Assembly (NCBI RefSeq): GCF_003259375.1
Contig: NZ_QLLN01000001.1
Span: 411,360 to 475,359, forward strand
Direction of reading: 5' to 3'
DNA length: 64,000 bases
Source: Arenibacter echinorum
Lineage (GTDB): Bacteria > Bacteroidota > Bacteroidia > Flavobacteriales > Flavobacteriaceae
Part shown: positions 43,391-52,370 of the stretch, one piece after another
How the letters are laid out: each line of letters opens with the position of its first letter
Position numbering within the stretch: position 1 is the first letter of the stretch
Position numbers and translations under genes: made by a program
Notes under the pieces: generated by a model
What the model saw: the letters and a program-made list of their open reading frames with translations, nothing else
What the model was told of the DNA's origin: nothing
Database searches by the model: none

Positions 43391-45013
43391 ATGATGACTA
43401 TGAGGAATTTGATAATGATTTCTTTATTTCTTTTTTTAACGTCTTGGTTGCAGGCCCAGGAAACTCCCAACGATTTTTTAAGTGCGGATTTTCATAAGGG
43501 AAGGCGTCAGGAAGTGCGTAAGGCCATGCCTCCAAATAGTGTAGCTGTATTTTTTGCCGCAGCTGTTAGGAATAGGGCAAACGACGTAGATTATATATAT
43601 CATCAAGATCCGGATTTTTATTATTTAACTGGATATAAGGAGCCTAATTCCATTTTGCTCATATTTTCCGAAAGGCAAAAGGATAAGGATGGGAACAGTT
43701 ATGATGAGGTGCTCTATGCCCAGAAAAGGGATGAAAAGGCCGAACAATGGAATGGAAAACGGTTAGGAGTAGAAGGGGTTAAAGGGCAATTGGGTTTTGA
43801 ACGCGCCTTTAATGCGGAAGAATTTTTAAACGCCGATATTAATTTTTCCAAGTTTGAAAATGTGCTGTTTTTCGATTTCAATAATGATTTTAGGGATACC
43901 AATGACCCCGCTGATATATTTGATTTGATAAGCTCATTTAAAGAAAAATCCAATTATCCGTCAGATTACGATGCCACTAAACAACAGCTCTATGGCATGA
44001 TCAAGTCAACGGAATTGGAAAATAGTGCCAATGTGGCCCAAACCTTGGGGCGGTATTTAAATTATAATCAGGAATTAAAATCGGATAAATTATTGGTCGA
44101 TTTTGTTGAGGCCACAGATGATAGGTCCCGGATCGAAATTAAGGAAAAGGTGGCCCTGCAATTGAAATCCAATAACCTTAACAGCGCCATGCTGGAGGAA
44201 ATAATGAATACCTTAAGGGAAATTAAGACCAAAGAAGAGTTGGTGCTTCTAAAGAGGGCCGTAGAGATTTCGGCAGTAGGGCAAATTGAGGTTATGAAGG
44301 CCATGCACCCCAATATGTCCGAAATGGAAATTCAAGGGGTACATGAGTTTGTTTATAAGAAGTACGGTGCCGAATATGAGGGCTATCCTTCAATTGTGGG
44401 TGGCGGCAATAATGGTTGTATTCTGCATTATATAGAGAATAATAAACCCAAGGTGGGGAACGACATGGTATTGATGGATTTAGGAGCTGAATATCACGGT
44501 TATACTGCCGATGTAACCCGGACCATTCCGGCAAATGGAAAATTTTCAAAGGAACAAAAGCAAATTTATGATATTGTTTACAATGCACAAGAGGCGGGAA
44601 TAAAGGCTAGTGTATTAGGGGCTTCTTTTCAGGCTCCTGGGCAGGCTGCAAGTAAGGTTGTTGCCAAGGGGTTGATGAAGCTGGGAATAATTGGAAGCCC
44701 TGAGGAGGCCAGAAAATACTTTCCGCACGGCACATCCCATTATTTAGGGCTCGATGTTCATGATAAGGGAACCTATCAGCCCTTTAAGGAAAATACGGTG
44801 ATTACGGTTGAACCAGGAATTTACATACCGGAGGGAAGCGATTGCGATAAAAAGTGGTGGGGGATAGCCGTAAGGATCGAAGACGATATTCTTATCACTA
44901 AAAATGGTCCTGTTAATTTATCGGGAATGGCTCCTAGGACCACGGAAGCCATAGAGGCAGTAATGAAACAATCCAGTCCGCTGGATCATTTTAAATTGCC
45001 AGCACTGGATTAA
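43391..45013 (+). CDS. Secreted aminopeptidase P-type metallopeptidase (M24B)
   Basis: 540 residues with an N-terminal signal peptide (LIMISLFLFLTSWLQA, cleaved before QETP), so periplasmic or secreted. The N-terminal creatinase-like domain includes YIYHQDPDFYYLTGYKEP. The C-terminal pita-bread catalytic domain has the five metal ligands: D363 and D374 (MDLGAEYHGYTADVTRT), His in HGTSHYLGLDVHD, Glu in VEPGIYIPEG and Glu in VRIEDDIL. It removes N-terminal residues before proline. The first of three near Met codons was kept; the exact start does not change the mature protein. Divergent from gcvT. Confidence 0.94.
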   Translation: MMTMRNLIMISLFLFLTSWLQAQETPNDFLSADFHKGRRQEVRKAMPPNSVAVFFAAAVRNRANDVDYIYHQDPDFYYLTGYKEPNSILLIFSERQKDKDGNSYDEVLYAQKRDEKAEQWNGKRLGVEGVKGQLGFERAFNAEEFLNADINFSKFENVLFFDFNNDFRDTNDPADIFDLISSFKEKSNYPSDYDATKQQLYGMIKSTELENSANVAQTLGRYLNYNQELKSDKLLVDFVEATDDRSRIEIKEKVALQLKSNNLNSAMLEEIMNTLREIKTKEELVLLKRAVEISAVGQIEVMKAMHPNMSEMEIQGVHEFVYKKYGAEYEGYPSIVGGGNNGCILHYIENNKPKVGNDMVLMDLGAEYHGYTADVTRTIPANGKFSKEQKQIYDIVYNAQEAGIKASVLGASFQAPGQAASKVVAKGLMKLGIIGSPEEARKYFPHGTSHYLGLDVHDKGTYQPFKENTVITVEPGIYIPEGSDCDKKWWGIAVRIEDDILITKNGPVNLSGMAPRTTEAIEAVMKQSSPLDHFKLPALD

Positions 45014-45031
45014 ATGGGTCGATAAGGGAAA

Positions 45032-46075
45032 CTAGGATATGGCTAGGAGTGCCTTTTTCATAGCCTTTTTCAAAAATCCACCTGAAATTATTTGTTCCCT
45101 AACTTCAGCTACATTTTTTACCATCTTTTGGTAGTCCTCATTGCTTAGGTTTTTTAATTTGCCATCCAACTCCTCCAAGGAGGATATACAAATACCCAAT
45201 TGGCGTTCTTTAATTACGGCGGCAACGGCGGCCTTGTCCCATATAATTATGGGAAGGCCACAAAGCAAATATAGAGATGTCTTATGGGGATTGTTATACA
45301 AAAGATACTGTCCAAAATGTCCGGCACATTCCTCTATGGAATTCCCGTTCCACACCAGGCCGAAGGAACCTCTTATGTGTTTTGCAACTTCATCCGGAGA
45401 GAACATGCCCTCAAAACTTATGATGGTATTGGCCGGGTCCACATCGCCTTTGATAAAACCGCTACCGTATAGCTTCAAATGAAAGCTATTATTTTTTAAG
45501 GCATCCAATTTATAGATAAAGGCACTTTTTGCCATTCCCAAACCACCTGCGAAAACTACATCGAATAAGCCATTTTTAGAAAGTTCTGGAGCAGTATAGC
45601 TGCTATTGTTATCCAAATAATCGAACATGTACAAGGGTATTAATTTGGCAGTGGACCCTTGTTGCTCGAACCATTTTTTCATGTTGTCGTTATGTACAAT
45701 GATTACATCTGCACATGAGAATTTTTTCATTTCCCGGGCAATATCCTTGTTTTTTCCCATGAGGTATTTGACATCATGGATTATCAACACTATTTTACAT
45801 TTTTTTATTCCGGCTATGGTAGTGATGTATTTGTAATATTTGCTTAGCGGGTATTGTATGGCCAAAGTGGAATTTTTTGGCAAAAGAATAACACCCTTGG
45901 TTATTCCAAAAAAACTTACTATCGCACCTATGGCAGAACTGGCAAAAGTAGTTTGTTTAAAGCCCAAATTTTGGAAATCTATGGTGTCCAAGATCCGCTC
46001 ACAATCTGTTTTTGGCTTGGAGGCCGCACTGTTGGTAGCTTTATAATTTCGTGAGATATAATATAAATTGGCCAT
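45032..46075 (-). CDS. Glycosyltransferase, galactofuranosyltransferase-like
   Basis: 347 residues resembling beta-1,6-galactofuranosyltransferases of polysaccharide clusters. Seen: an N-terminal domain with KIVLIIHDVKYLMGK and ADVIIVHNDNMKKWFEQQG, and a nucleotide-binding GT-B C-terminal domain with FDVVFAGGLGMAKSAF, FEGMFSPDEVAKHIRGSFGL and YLLCGLPIIIWDKAA. No signal peptide. The divergent neighbour is glf (UDP-galactopyranose mutase), which makes the donor UDP-galactofuranose, supporting the specificity; that is an inference from context plus similarity. Candidate -7 box 25 nt upstream. Confidence 0.82.
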   Translation of the reverse strand: MANLYYISRNYKATNSAASKPKTDCERILDTIDFQNLGFKQTTFASSAIGAIVSFFGITKGVILLPKNSTLAIQYPLSKYYKYITTIAGIKKCKIVLIIHDVKYLMGKNKDIAREMKKFSCADVIIVHNDNMKKWFEQQGSTAKLIPLYMFDYLDNNSSYTAPELSKNGLFDVVFAGGLGMAKSAFIYKLDALKNNSFHLKLYGSGFIKGDVDPANTIISFEGMFSPDEVAKHIRGSFGLVWNGNSIEECAGHFGQYLLYNNPHKTSLYLLCGLPIIIWDKAAVAAVIKERQLGICISSLEELDGKLKNLSNEDYQKMVKNVAEVREQIISGGFLKKAMKKALLAIS

Positions 46076-46099
46076 TTTGGGTCGGTTCTTTAAGCTCTA

Positions 46100-46107
46100 C
46101 AAATATA
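46100..46107 (-). promoter_or_regulatory. Candidate -7 element for the galactofuranosyltransferase-like gene
   Basis: On the minus strand TATATTTG matches TAnnTTTG, giving a leader of about 20 nt. A TTTG exists upstream but at only 12 nt, shorter than usual. Confidence 0.5.
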
Positions 46108-46216
46108 ACCATGTTATGGCAAAGCGGATTTTTTTTTTAAATTCAATTCATAAACGTTATAATATACATTAGTTTTACTTTTTTTATTAATTAAAATAAG
46201 CTCTAATAAACATAAA

Positions 46217-47314
46217 ATGAAATACGATTACCTGATTGTTGGAGCTGGACTTTTTGGTGCCGTGTTTGCGCATGAGGCTAAAAAGAAGGGGAAAAAGTGT
46301 TTGGTAATCGATAAGCGGTCACATCTTGGGGGCAATGTTTATTGCGAAGAAGTTGATGGCATAAATGTTCATAAGTACGGGGCGCATATTTTTCATACCA
46401 ATGACAAAGCAATTTGGGATTATGTAAATAGTTTTGTAGAGTTTAATAGATATACCAATTCACCTGTGGCCAATTATAAGGGCGAATTTTATAATTTGCC
46501 CTTCAATATGAACACCTTTTATCAGTTGTGGAAGGTAAAGACTCCCGAGGAAGCCAAGTCGGTCATAGCAGAACAAGTTAGGGAAGTAGGTGTTAAAAAT
46601 CCAAAGAATTTGGAAGAACAGGCTCTTTCGCTGGTTGGTAGGGATATCTACGAAAAGTTGATCAAAGGGTATACGGAAAAACAATGGGGGCGGAAGGCTA
46701 CCGAACTACCTGCATTTATCATAAAAAGGTTGCCTTTGCGATTTACGTTCGACAATAATTATTTCAATGATAAATACCAAGGAATTCCCATAGGGGGTTA
46801 CAATAAGTTGATCAATGGTTTGTTGGATGGAATTGAAACACGTTTAGAGGTCGACTTTTTTAAAGATAAATCGGAATTGATGGCAATGGCCGATCAGCTA
46901 GTGTTCACGGGCAAGATTGATGAGTTTTATGATTACAGATATGGCAAGCTGGAATATAGGAGTCTGGATTTTAAGCATGAAACCCTGGATATGGAAAATT
47001 ACCAGGGTAATGCAGTCGTAAACTATACAGCTTCAGAAATTCCATATACCCGTATCCTAGAGCATAAGCATTTTGAATTTGGAACGCAGAAAAAGACCGT
47101 TGTAACCAAAGAATATCCCACGGAATGGTCTGGTAATAAGGAGCCTTATTATCCTATCAATGATCTAAGGAACAATGAAATTTACTCCAAGTACAAGACC
47201 TTGTCCGAAAAGGACGAAATTATTTTTGGGGGAAGGCTGGCCGAGTACAAGTACTACGATATGCACCAAGTAATAGCCTCGGCATTGGCCAAGTGCAAAA
47301 AAATCTTTAGCTGA
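46217..47314 (+). CDS. glf: UDP-galactopyranose mutase
   Basis: 365 residues. FAD enzyme that interconverts UDP-galactopyranose and UDP-galactofuranose. N-terminal FAD loop YLIVGAGLFGAVFAHEAK, then KRSHLGGNVY, HKYGAHIFHTND, the substrate-binding GYTEKQWGRKATELP, and the C-terminal FGGRLAEYKYYDMHQVI. All typical for Glf. Together with the divergent glycosyltransferase it points to galactofuranose in a surface glycan. A 141-nt AT-rich intergenic region separates the two. Confidence 0.96.
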   Translation: MKYDYLIVGAGLFGAVFAHEAKKKGKKCLVIDKRSHLGGNVYCEEVDGINVHKYGAHIFHTNDKAIWDYVNSFVEFNRYTNSPVANYKGEFYNLPFNMNTFYQLWKVKTPEEAKSVIAEQVREVGVKNPKNLEEQALSLVGRDIYEKLIKGYTEKQWGRKATELPAFIIKRLPLRFTFDNNYFNDKYQGIPIGGYNKLINGLLDGIETRLEVDFFKDKSELMAMADQLVFTGKIDEFYDYRYGKLEYRSLDFKHETLDMENYQGNAVVNYTASEIPYTRILEHKHFEFGTQKKTVVTKEYPTEWSGNKEPYYPINDLRNNEIYSKYKTLSEKDEIIFGGRLAEYKYYDMHQVIASALAKCKKIFS

Positions 47315-47325
47315 GATAAAGCTAT

Positions 47326-48621
47326 TTATTTACCCAATAGGTATCCTTTTAGCTCGTCATATTGGGAGATTTTAATAGACTTTTTCTTTTTACCCATAAT
47401 TTTTACAATACTTTCCGGTAGATCAATATTTTCACGAATTGTATCCTCCACTACATCCAGGAACTTCACTGGGTGTGCAGTTTCTAGAAAAATGCCGTAG
47501 GTATCCGGATGGGCTTGTTGATATTTCTTTAATCCCAAATAGCCAACAGCACCGTGGGGGTCCGCCACATATGTAAAGTCGTTGTATAATTTTAGCATGG
47601 CTTCTCTGGTCTCATTATCTGTAAAGGAATAAGAAGATATGTTTTTGGACAGCTCTTCAAAATTATCTTTGTACAAATGTCTTATCCTGATAAAATTACT
47701 GGGATCACCTACATCCATGGCGTTGGAAATAGTGGCAATGGAGGCTTTTGGTTCATATGCCCCTGTATTCATATAACGAGGAACAACGTCATTTACATTC
47801 GTTGAGGCAATAAAATGTTTGCAGGGCATTCCCAGTCTTTGAGCCATAATACCTGCACAGATGTTTCCAAAATTTCCACTAGGGACGGAAAATATGATAT
47901 CCTTGCCCTTAGACTTCATCTCTTTGTATGCGAACAGGAAATAAAACATTTGGGGAAGCCATCTGGCCACATTGATACTATTGGCGGAGGTCAATTGCAT
48001 GTTTTGGATCAACTTTTCGTCCAAGAAAGCTGTTTTTACCATATTTTGACAGTCGTCGAAAGTACCTTCAACTTCCAGGGCAGTAATGTTTTTGCCCAAT
48101 GTGGTCAATTGTTTCTCTTGAATATCGCTGACTTTTCCGCTAGGATATAGAATAACAACCTTAACCCCGTCCACTCCAAGAAATCCGTTCGCCACTGCGC
48201 CTCCCGTATCTCCGGAAGTGGCTACCAATACCGTTACATCTTTGGTGTTTTCGGTTGAAAAATAGCCAAGGCATCTTGCCATAAATCTCGCGCCTACATC
48301 TTTAAAAGCCAGTGTAGGACCATGAAAAAGTTCCAGTGCGGCCACCTTGTCCTCAATTTCCACAAGCGGAAAATCAAAATCCAAAACGTCGGCAAGAATT
48401 TCTTTTAGCGCCTCTTCTGGAATATCCTTGCCTACAAATTGTTGTATGGCCAAGAAGGCAATTTCATGATTGGAGTAATCTTCTATCTTTTTAAAAAAAT
48501 CTTTTGGCAGAGCCTCGATTGTTTCTGGAAAATATAACCCACGATCAGGGGCAATTCCTTTTATAACGGCATCTTTGAAGGATGCTTTGGGTGCTTGTTG
48601 GTTTAGGCTATAAAAGTTCAT
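47326..48621 (-). CDS. thrC: Threonine synthase
   Basis: 431 residues; PLP enzyme converting O-phosphohomoserine to threonine. PLP Lys in HGPTLAFKDVGARFMAR, then LVATSGDTGGAVANGF, SANSINVARWLPQ and SVPSGNFGNICAG, all characteristic. The start at 48621 (MNFYSLNQQAPKASF) is the family N-terminus; the frame is open to 48672 but the extra residues belong to the 67-nt spacer behind thrB. Last gene of the thrA-thrB-thrC operon. Confidence 0.96.
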   Translation of the reverse strand: MNFYSLNQQAPKASFKDAVIKGIAPDRGLYFPETIEALPKDFFKKIEDYSNHEIAFLAIQQFVGKDIPEEALKEILADVLDFDFPLVEIEDKVAALELFHGPTLAFKDVGARFMARCLGYFSTENTKDVTVLVATSGDTGGAVANGFLGVDGVKVVILYPSGKVSDIQEKQLTTLGKNITALEVEGTFDDCQNMVKTAFLDEKLIQNMQLTSANSINVARWLPQMFYFLFAYKEMKSKGKDIIFSVPSGNFGNICAGIMAQRLGMPCKHFIASTNVNDVVPRYMNTGAYEPKASIATISNAMDVGDPSNFIRIRHLYKDNFEELSKNISSYSFTDNETREAMLKLYNDFTYVADPHGAVGYLGLKKYQQAHPDTYGIFLETAHPVKFLDVVEDTIRENIDLPESIVKIMGKKKKSIKISQYDELKGYLLGK

Positions 48622-48688
48622 ATTTTTTAGTGTTAGAGTGAGTTGTAGTTTTTTAGTTCCGCTTAAATGCACGGAAGAACATAGTACA

Positions 48689-49621
48689 TTAGCTTTCCAA
48701 TATTTTAATGCCTTGCGTGTTTATTCTTGAAACATGTACGTCATAATCGACCCCTATTTTTTCGTATACATTTCTCATGGCTTCGGCCACTTTAAGGGCA
48801 TTTTCCTTACCCTTGCTTAGTGCAAAGATAGATGGACCTGAACCAGAGATTCCACAGCCAAGGGCTCCAGCTCCAATGGCATCTTCCTTTACCTTGTCGA
48901 ATCCAGGTATAAGAATGGATCTAATGGGTTCTATGATATGGTCTACCAAAGACCTGCCTATTAGGTTATAGTCATTGGTAAATAGCCCTGCAATCAGGCC
49001 ACCTACATTTCCCCATTGCTTAATGCCATCTTCTAGGGAAATGGATGTTTTAAGGATTCGTCTGGAGTCTGAAGTCCTTACTTCTATTTGTGGGTGTATT
49101 ACCGTTGCGTATAATTCTGGAGGGGTCGGAATTTTTACAATGTCCAAAGGTTGGTAACTGCGCACCAGGGTAAAGCCTCCGAACAGGGCAGGGGCAACAT
49201 TGTCCGCATGGGCAACCCCACTGGCCAATCGCTCTCCTTCCATAGCAAATTTTACCAACTCCAGATTGCTAAAGGGGCTACCCAATAGTTGATTCATGGC
49301 CCATACCGCTCCTGCAGAACTGGCGGCACTACTGCCTATACCGCTGCCCGCTTTTATTTTCTTGTAAATCTCGATTTCAAAACCACCAACATGATTACTT
49401 TCCGCCAATAAGGCCAAACCAGCAACCCCGGCAACATTTTGAAGGGTTTCGGTGGGTAGGTCCTGCCCTGTAAGCTTGGTGATCTTTATTCCTTTTTCAT
49501 TGGTTTTCCTTACCACCATCTCATCACCTACGGAGTCCAATGCAAGCCCCAGAACATCAAAGCCACAGGAAACATTGGCTATGGTAGCTGGACAGAAAAT
49601 TCTAATTTCGTTAGTTTTCAT
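48689..49621 (-). CDS. thrB: Homoserine kinase
   Basis: 310 residues, GHMP kinase family. ATP-binding GSGIGSSAASSAGAVWA motif, N-terminal PATIANVSCGFDVLGLAL, and C-terminal GCGISGSGPSIFAL. It phosphorylates homoserine for threonine synthase. It lies 36 nt behind thrA and ahead of thrC on the minus strand; the trio is the complete homoserine-to-threonine branch. Confidence 0.96.
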   Translation of the reverse strand: MKTNEIRIFCPATIANVSCGFDVLGLALDSVGDEMVVRKTNEKGIKITKLTGQDLPTETLQNVAGVAGLALLAESNHVGGFEIEIYKKIKAGSGIGSSAASSAGAVWAMNQLLGSPFSNLELVKFAMEGERLASGVAHADNVAPALFGGFTLVRSYQPLDIVKIPTPPELYATVIHPQIEVRTSDSRRILKTSISLEDGIKQWGNVGGLIAGLFTNDYNLIGRSLVDHIIEPIRSILIPGFDKVKEDAIGAGALGCGISGSGPSIFALSKGKENALKVAEAMRNVYEKIGVDYDVHVSRINTQGIKILES

Positions 49622-49657
49622 TTTTAATCAAATAAATTTCACACTCTCGGGCCACTT

Positions 49658-52102
49658 TTAAAAATTACCGATACGTATAATATCTGCGAAGATTCCAGAG
49701 GCCGTAACATCAGCTCCGGCCCCGGCGCCTTTAATAATCATAGGTTGGTTAGGATAGCGTTCGGTATAGAACAAAACGATATTATCACTTCCTTCCAAAT
49801 TATAGAAATCATGTCCTTTGGGTATCCTTTGGAGACCCACACTGGCTTGTCCGTTTTCGAATTGCGCCACATACTTCAATTTGCTGTCTTCCTCAACCGC
49901 TTTCTTGTACATCTCTTGAAACGAATCTTCATACTTGGTCAACGATTTGAAGAAATCCTCATTGTTGGTTGTCTCCAAACTTTCCTGTGGTAGAAAGGAA
50001 TTGTTTTGGATGTCCTCTATGTTCAATACGTTTCCACTTTCCCTGGCCAGTATCAATATTTTTCGCATTACATCCACCCCGCTTAAATCTATTTTGGGGT
50101 CTGGCTCCGTATAGCCTTCCGCTTGAGCTTGCTTAACTATATCGTGAAAGGTGGTGCTATTGTTAAAATTGTTGAATACAAAATTTAAACTACCAGAAAG
50201 AACCGCTTGAATTTTTAATATTTTGTCGCCTGAAGCTACTAGATGCTTTAAGGTGTCGATAATGGGCAGGCCTGCACCTACGTTTGTTTCGAAAAGAAAG
50301 GGTGCATTGTACTGTCTTGCTAGATCTTTTAACTCCTGATAATTCTCATAGGCCGATGAACAGGCTATTTTATTACAGGTAACAACGGATATACTATTCC
50401 TTAAATATGAATTATAGGTTTCCGATACCTTCTGACTGGCTGTATTGTCTACAAAAATGCTATTTCTGTAATTGAGTTTTTTTACCTTCTCGAAGAAAAG
50501 TTCTAGGTTGGTTTTTTCTCCCTTGCTCAGAAGTTCTTCCCAGTTTTTAAGGGCAATGCCATCTTCGTCGAATATCATAGTCCTGGAATTGGACATTCCG
50601 ATAACCCTGATATTAAGTTTTAGTTTCTCTTTTAAATACTTTTTTTGTGATTGTATTTGGTTCAGGAACTTGGCCCCTACATTACCAACTCCCATGACAA
50701 ACAGATTCAGCTGTTTTATATTTTCCTCAAAAAATTCCTCATGTAATGTATTGAGTGCTTTTTTTACATCCTCTTTAAGGATAACGGCAGATATGTTACG
50801 CTCTGAAGCTCCTTGGGCTATGGCACGGATATTAACATTGTTCTTACCTAAGGTACTGAACATTTTTCCGCTAAGCCCTTGATGACTTTTCATGTTATCT
50901 CCGACCAAGGCAATGATGGCCAAATCCTTCTCTGCAACTACCGGTTTTATTTTTCCAAGGGAAATTTCAATATCAAATGCATCATTGATAACTTGAACTG
51001 CATGGTCTGCATCCTGATTGTCTATTCCTATGCAGATAGAATGTTCGGACGATGCCTGGGTAATCATTACAACACTGATGCCTGCAGTTGAAAGTACTTC
51101 GAAAAAGCGCTTGGAGATACCTGTGATTCCTACCATGCCCGGGCCTTCAAGGGACACTAGGGCAATATTTTCCACATGGCTTATTCCCCTTACAGTTTTG
51201 CCTTGTCCATTTTTATTCTTGGTAATCAAAGTGCCTGCTGCCTTTGGATCAAAGGTGTTCTTGATGATTATAGAAATTCCTTTTGTCAATACCGGTTGTA
51301 TCGTAGGCGGATAAAGAACCTTCGCCCCAAAATGCGATAGTTCCATAGCTTCTTCATAAGAAATATGAGGAATGGCCATGGCCTGTTTTACTATTTTAGG
51401 GTTGGCAGTATACATGCCGCTTACGTCTGTCCATATTTCCAGAACTTCCGCATTTATGGCATTTGCAACAATGGCAGCAGTATAGTCCGATCCTCCTCGG
51501 CCCAAGGTGGTGGAATCTCCGTTTACGGCCGAAGCAATAAAACCTCCCATAAGAATTACGGAAGTATTGCAGTTGTTGACGTAGTCGGTAATATTTTTGT
51601 TCGTCAGATCAAAGTTAACGGCCGCTTTACCAAAATTGGAGTTTGTTTTTATAAGCTGTCTGCTATCGGCATGCGCGGTATCTATTCCTTCAACAATGAA
51701 ATATTCGCTTATTATATAGGAAGACAGCAACTCTCCATAACTAACAATTTTGTCCGATAGTTTGGGTGTAATCTCCCCAATTAAATACGCCCCTTCCAAA
51801 AGTGTTTCCAGGGTATTAAGCTCACTCTTCACTTTACTTAGTACCTTACTTTGGGAATGAATAGGGATCAGTTCCTTTATAGTCAAAAGGTGTCTGTCCT
51901 CTATTTCCTTAAGAAAGGTTTTGTAGGTTTGTTCCTGTGCGGAAGCTAGAGCTGCGGTCTTTAAAAGAAGATCTGTTATTCCTCCAAGAGCAGAAACCAC
52001 TACAATGGTTTTGTTGGACCCAAGGTCTGCGATAATATTTTTTACTAAACTTATATTATTGGCGTTGGCCACTGAAGTGCCACCGAATTTTAGAACTTTC
52101 AT
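49658..52102 (-). CDS. thrA: Bifunctional aspartate kinase / homoserine dehydrogenase
   Basis: 814 residues. Residues about 1-290 are the aspartate kinase (KFGGTSVANANN, GRGGSDYTAAIVA), followed by two ACT-type regulatory domains (SLEGPGMVGITGISKRF, ALVGDNMKSHQGLSGKMF), then homoserine dehydrogenase (LFVMGVGNVGAKFLNQI, CNKIACSS, VLSGSLNFVFNN, DPKIDLSGVDVMRKILILAR). It catalyses the first and third steps toward threonine and is probably feedback-regulated by threonine through the ACT domains. A Thr/Ile-rich leader peptide and a consensus promoter lie upstream, so transcription is likely regulated too. Confidence 0.97.
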   Translation of the reverse strand: MKVLKFGGTSVANANNISLVKNIIADLGSNKTIVVVSALGGITDLLLKTAALASAQEQTYKTFLKEIEDRHLLTIKELIPIHSQSKVLSKVKSELNTLETLLEGAYLIGEITPKLSDKIVSYGELLSSYIISEYFIVEGIDTAHADSRQLIKTNSNFGKAAVNFDLTNKNITDYVNNCNTSVILMGGFIASAVNGDSTTLGRGGSDYTAAIVANAINAEVLEIWTDVSGMYTANPKIVKQAMAIPHISYEEAMELSHFGAKVLYPPTIQPVLTKGISIIIKNTFDPKAAGTLITKNKNGQGKTVRGISHVENIALVSLEGPGMVGITGISKRFFEVLSTAGISVVMITQASSEHSICIGIDNQDADHAVQVINDAFDIEISLGKIKPVVAEKDLAIIALVGDNMKSHQGLSGKMFSTLGKNNVNIRAIAQGASERNISAVILKEDVKKALNTLHEEFFEENIKQLNLFVMGVGNVGAKFLNQIQSQKKYLKEKLKLNIRVIGMSNSRTMIFDEDGIALKNWEELLSKGEKTNLELFFEKVKKLNYRNSIFVDNTASQKVSETYNSYLRNSISVVTCNKIACSSAYENYQELKDLARQYNAPFLFETNVGAGLPIIDTLKHLVASGDKILKIQAVLSGSLNFVFNNFNNSTTFHDIVKQAQAEGYTEPDPKIDLSGVDVMRKILILARESGNVLNIEDIQNNSFLPQESLETTNNEDFFKSLTKYEDSFQEMYKKAVEEDSKLKYVAQFENGQASVGLQRIPKGHDFYNLEGSDNIVLFYTERYPNQPMIIKGAGAGADVTASGIFADIIRIGNF

Positions 52103-52171
52103 GGTTCAAAGGTATTAAGTAAGAAAAATTTAATTTTGATAAAATTGTGTAACAGACGTATATGTAGTAGC

Positions 52172-52270
52172 TTACCCCAAAGGGGTGGTGGTGCTGATAA
52201 CGGTAATGGCAATGCAACCATCTATAAATGGCGTATTAAGTAGTTTGTTGTCCGTATGGTTAAATGTCAT
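52172..52270 (-). CDS. thrL: Threonine operon leader peptide (predicted attenuator)
   Basis: A 32-codon open frame that starts (ATG at 52270) about 10 nt behind the predicted transcription start and ends 69 nt before thrA. Its C-terminal part reads IAITVISTTTPLG: the 32 residues contain seven Thr and four Ile, with three consecutive Thr codons (ACC ACC ACC) near the stop. This is the composition of thr leader peptides, where ribosome stalling on Thr/Ile codons controls a terminator. The end of the frame lies in ACCCC-TTT-GGGGT, a small hairpin, and GGGGTAA could also pair with TTACC upstream. A convincing terminator with a U-tract was not seen: only a weak AATTTT/AAAATT hairpin followed by AAATTTTT. 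The role is an inference; the gene symbol follows E. coli usage. Confidence 0.72.
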   Translation of the reverse strand: MTFNHTDNKLLNTPFIDGCIAITVISTTTPLG

Positions 52271-52286
52271 CGCAAGAATAAAGAAT

Positions 52287-52317
52287 CAAATGTAGTATTT
52301 TTGAGTACCCAATCAAA
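52287..52317 (-). promoter_or_regulatory. Promoter of the thr operon
   Basis: On the minus strand TTTG (52317-52314), a 19-nt spacer and TACATTTG (52294-52287): full consensus. The start of transcription falls near 52280, giving a leader of about 180 nt that contains the predicted leader peptide. A plus-strand TATTTTTG at 52296-52303, possibly for nnr, lies inside this promoter. Confidence 0.85.
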
Positions 52318-52370
52318 TGTTTTGACGGATTTTTACTAAATCATCAATTTTTACTAAATAATCTTATTGA

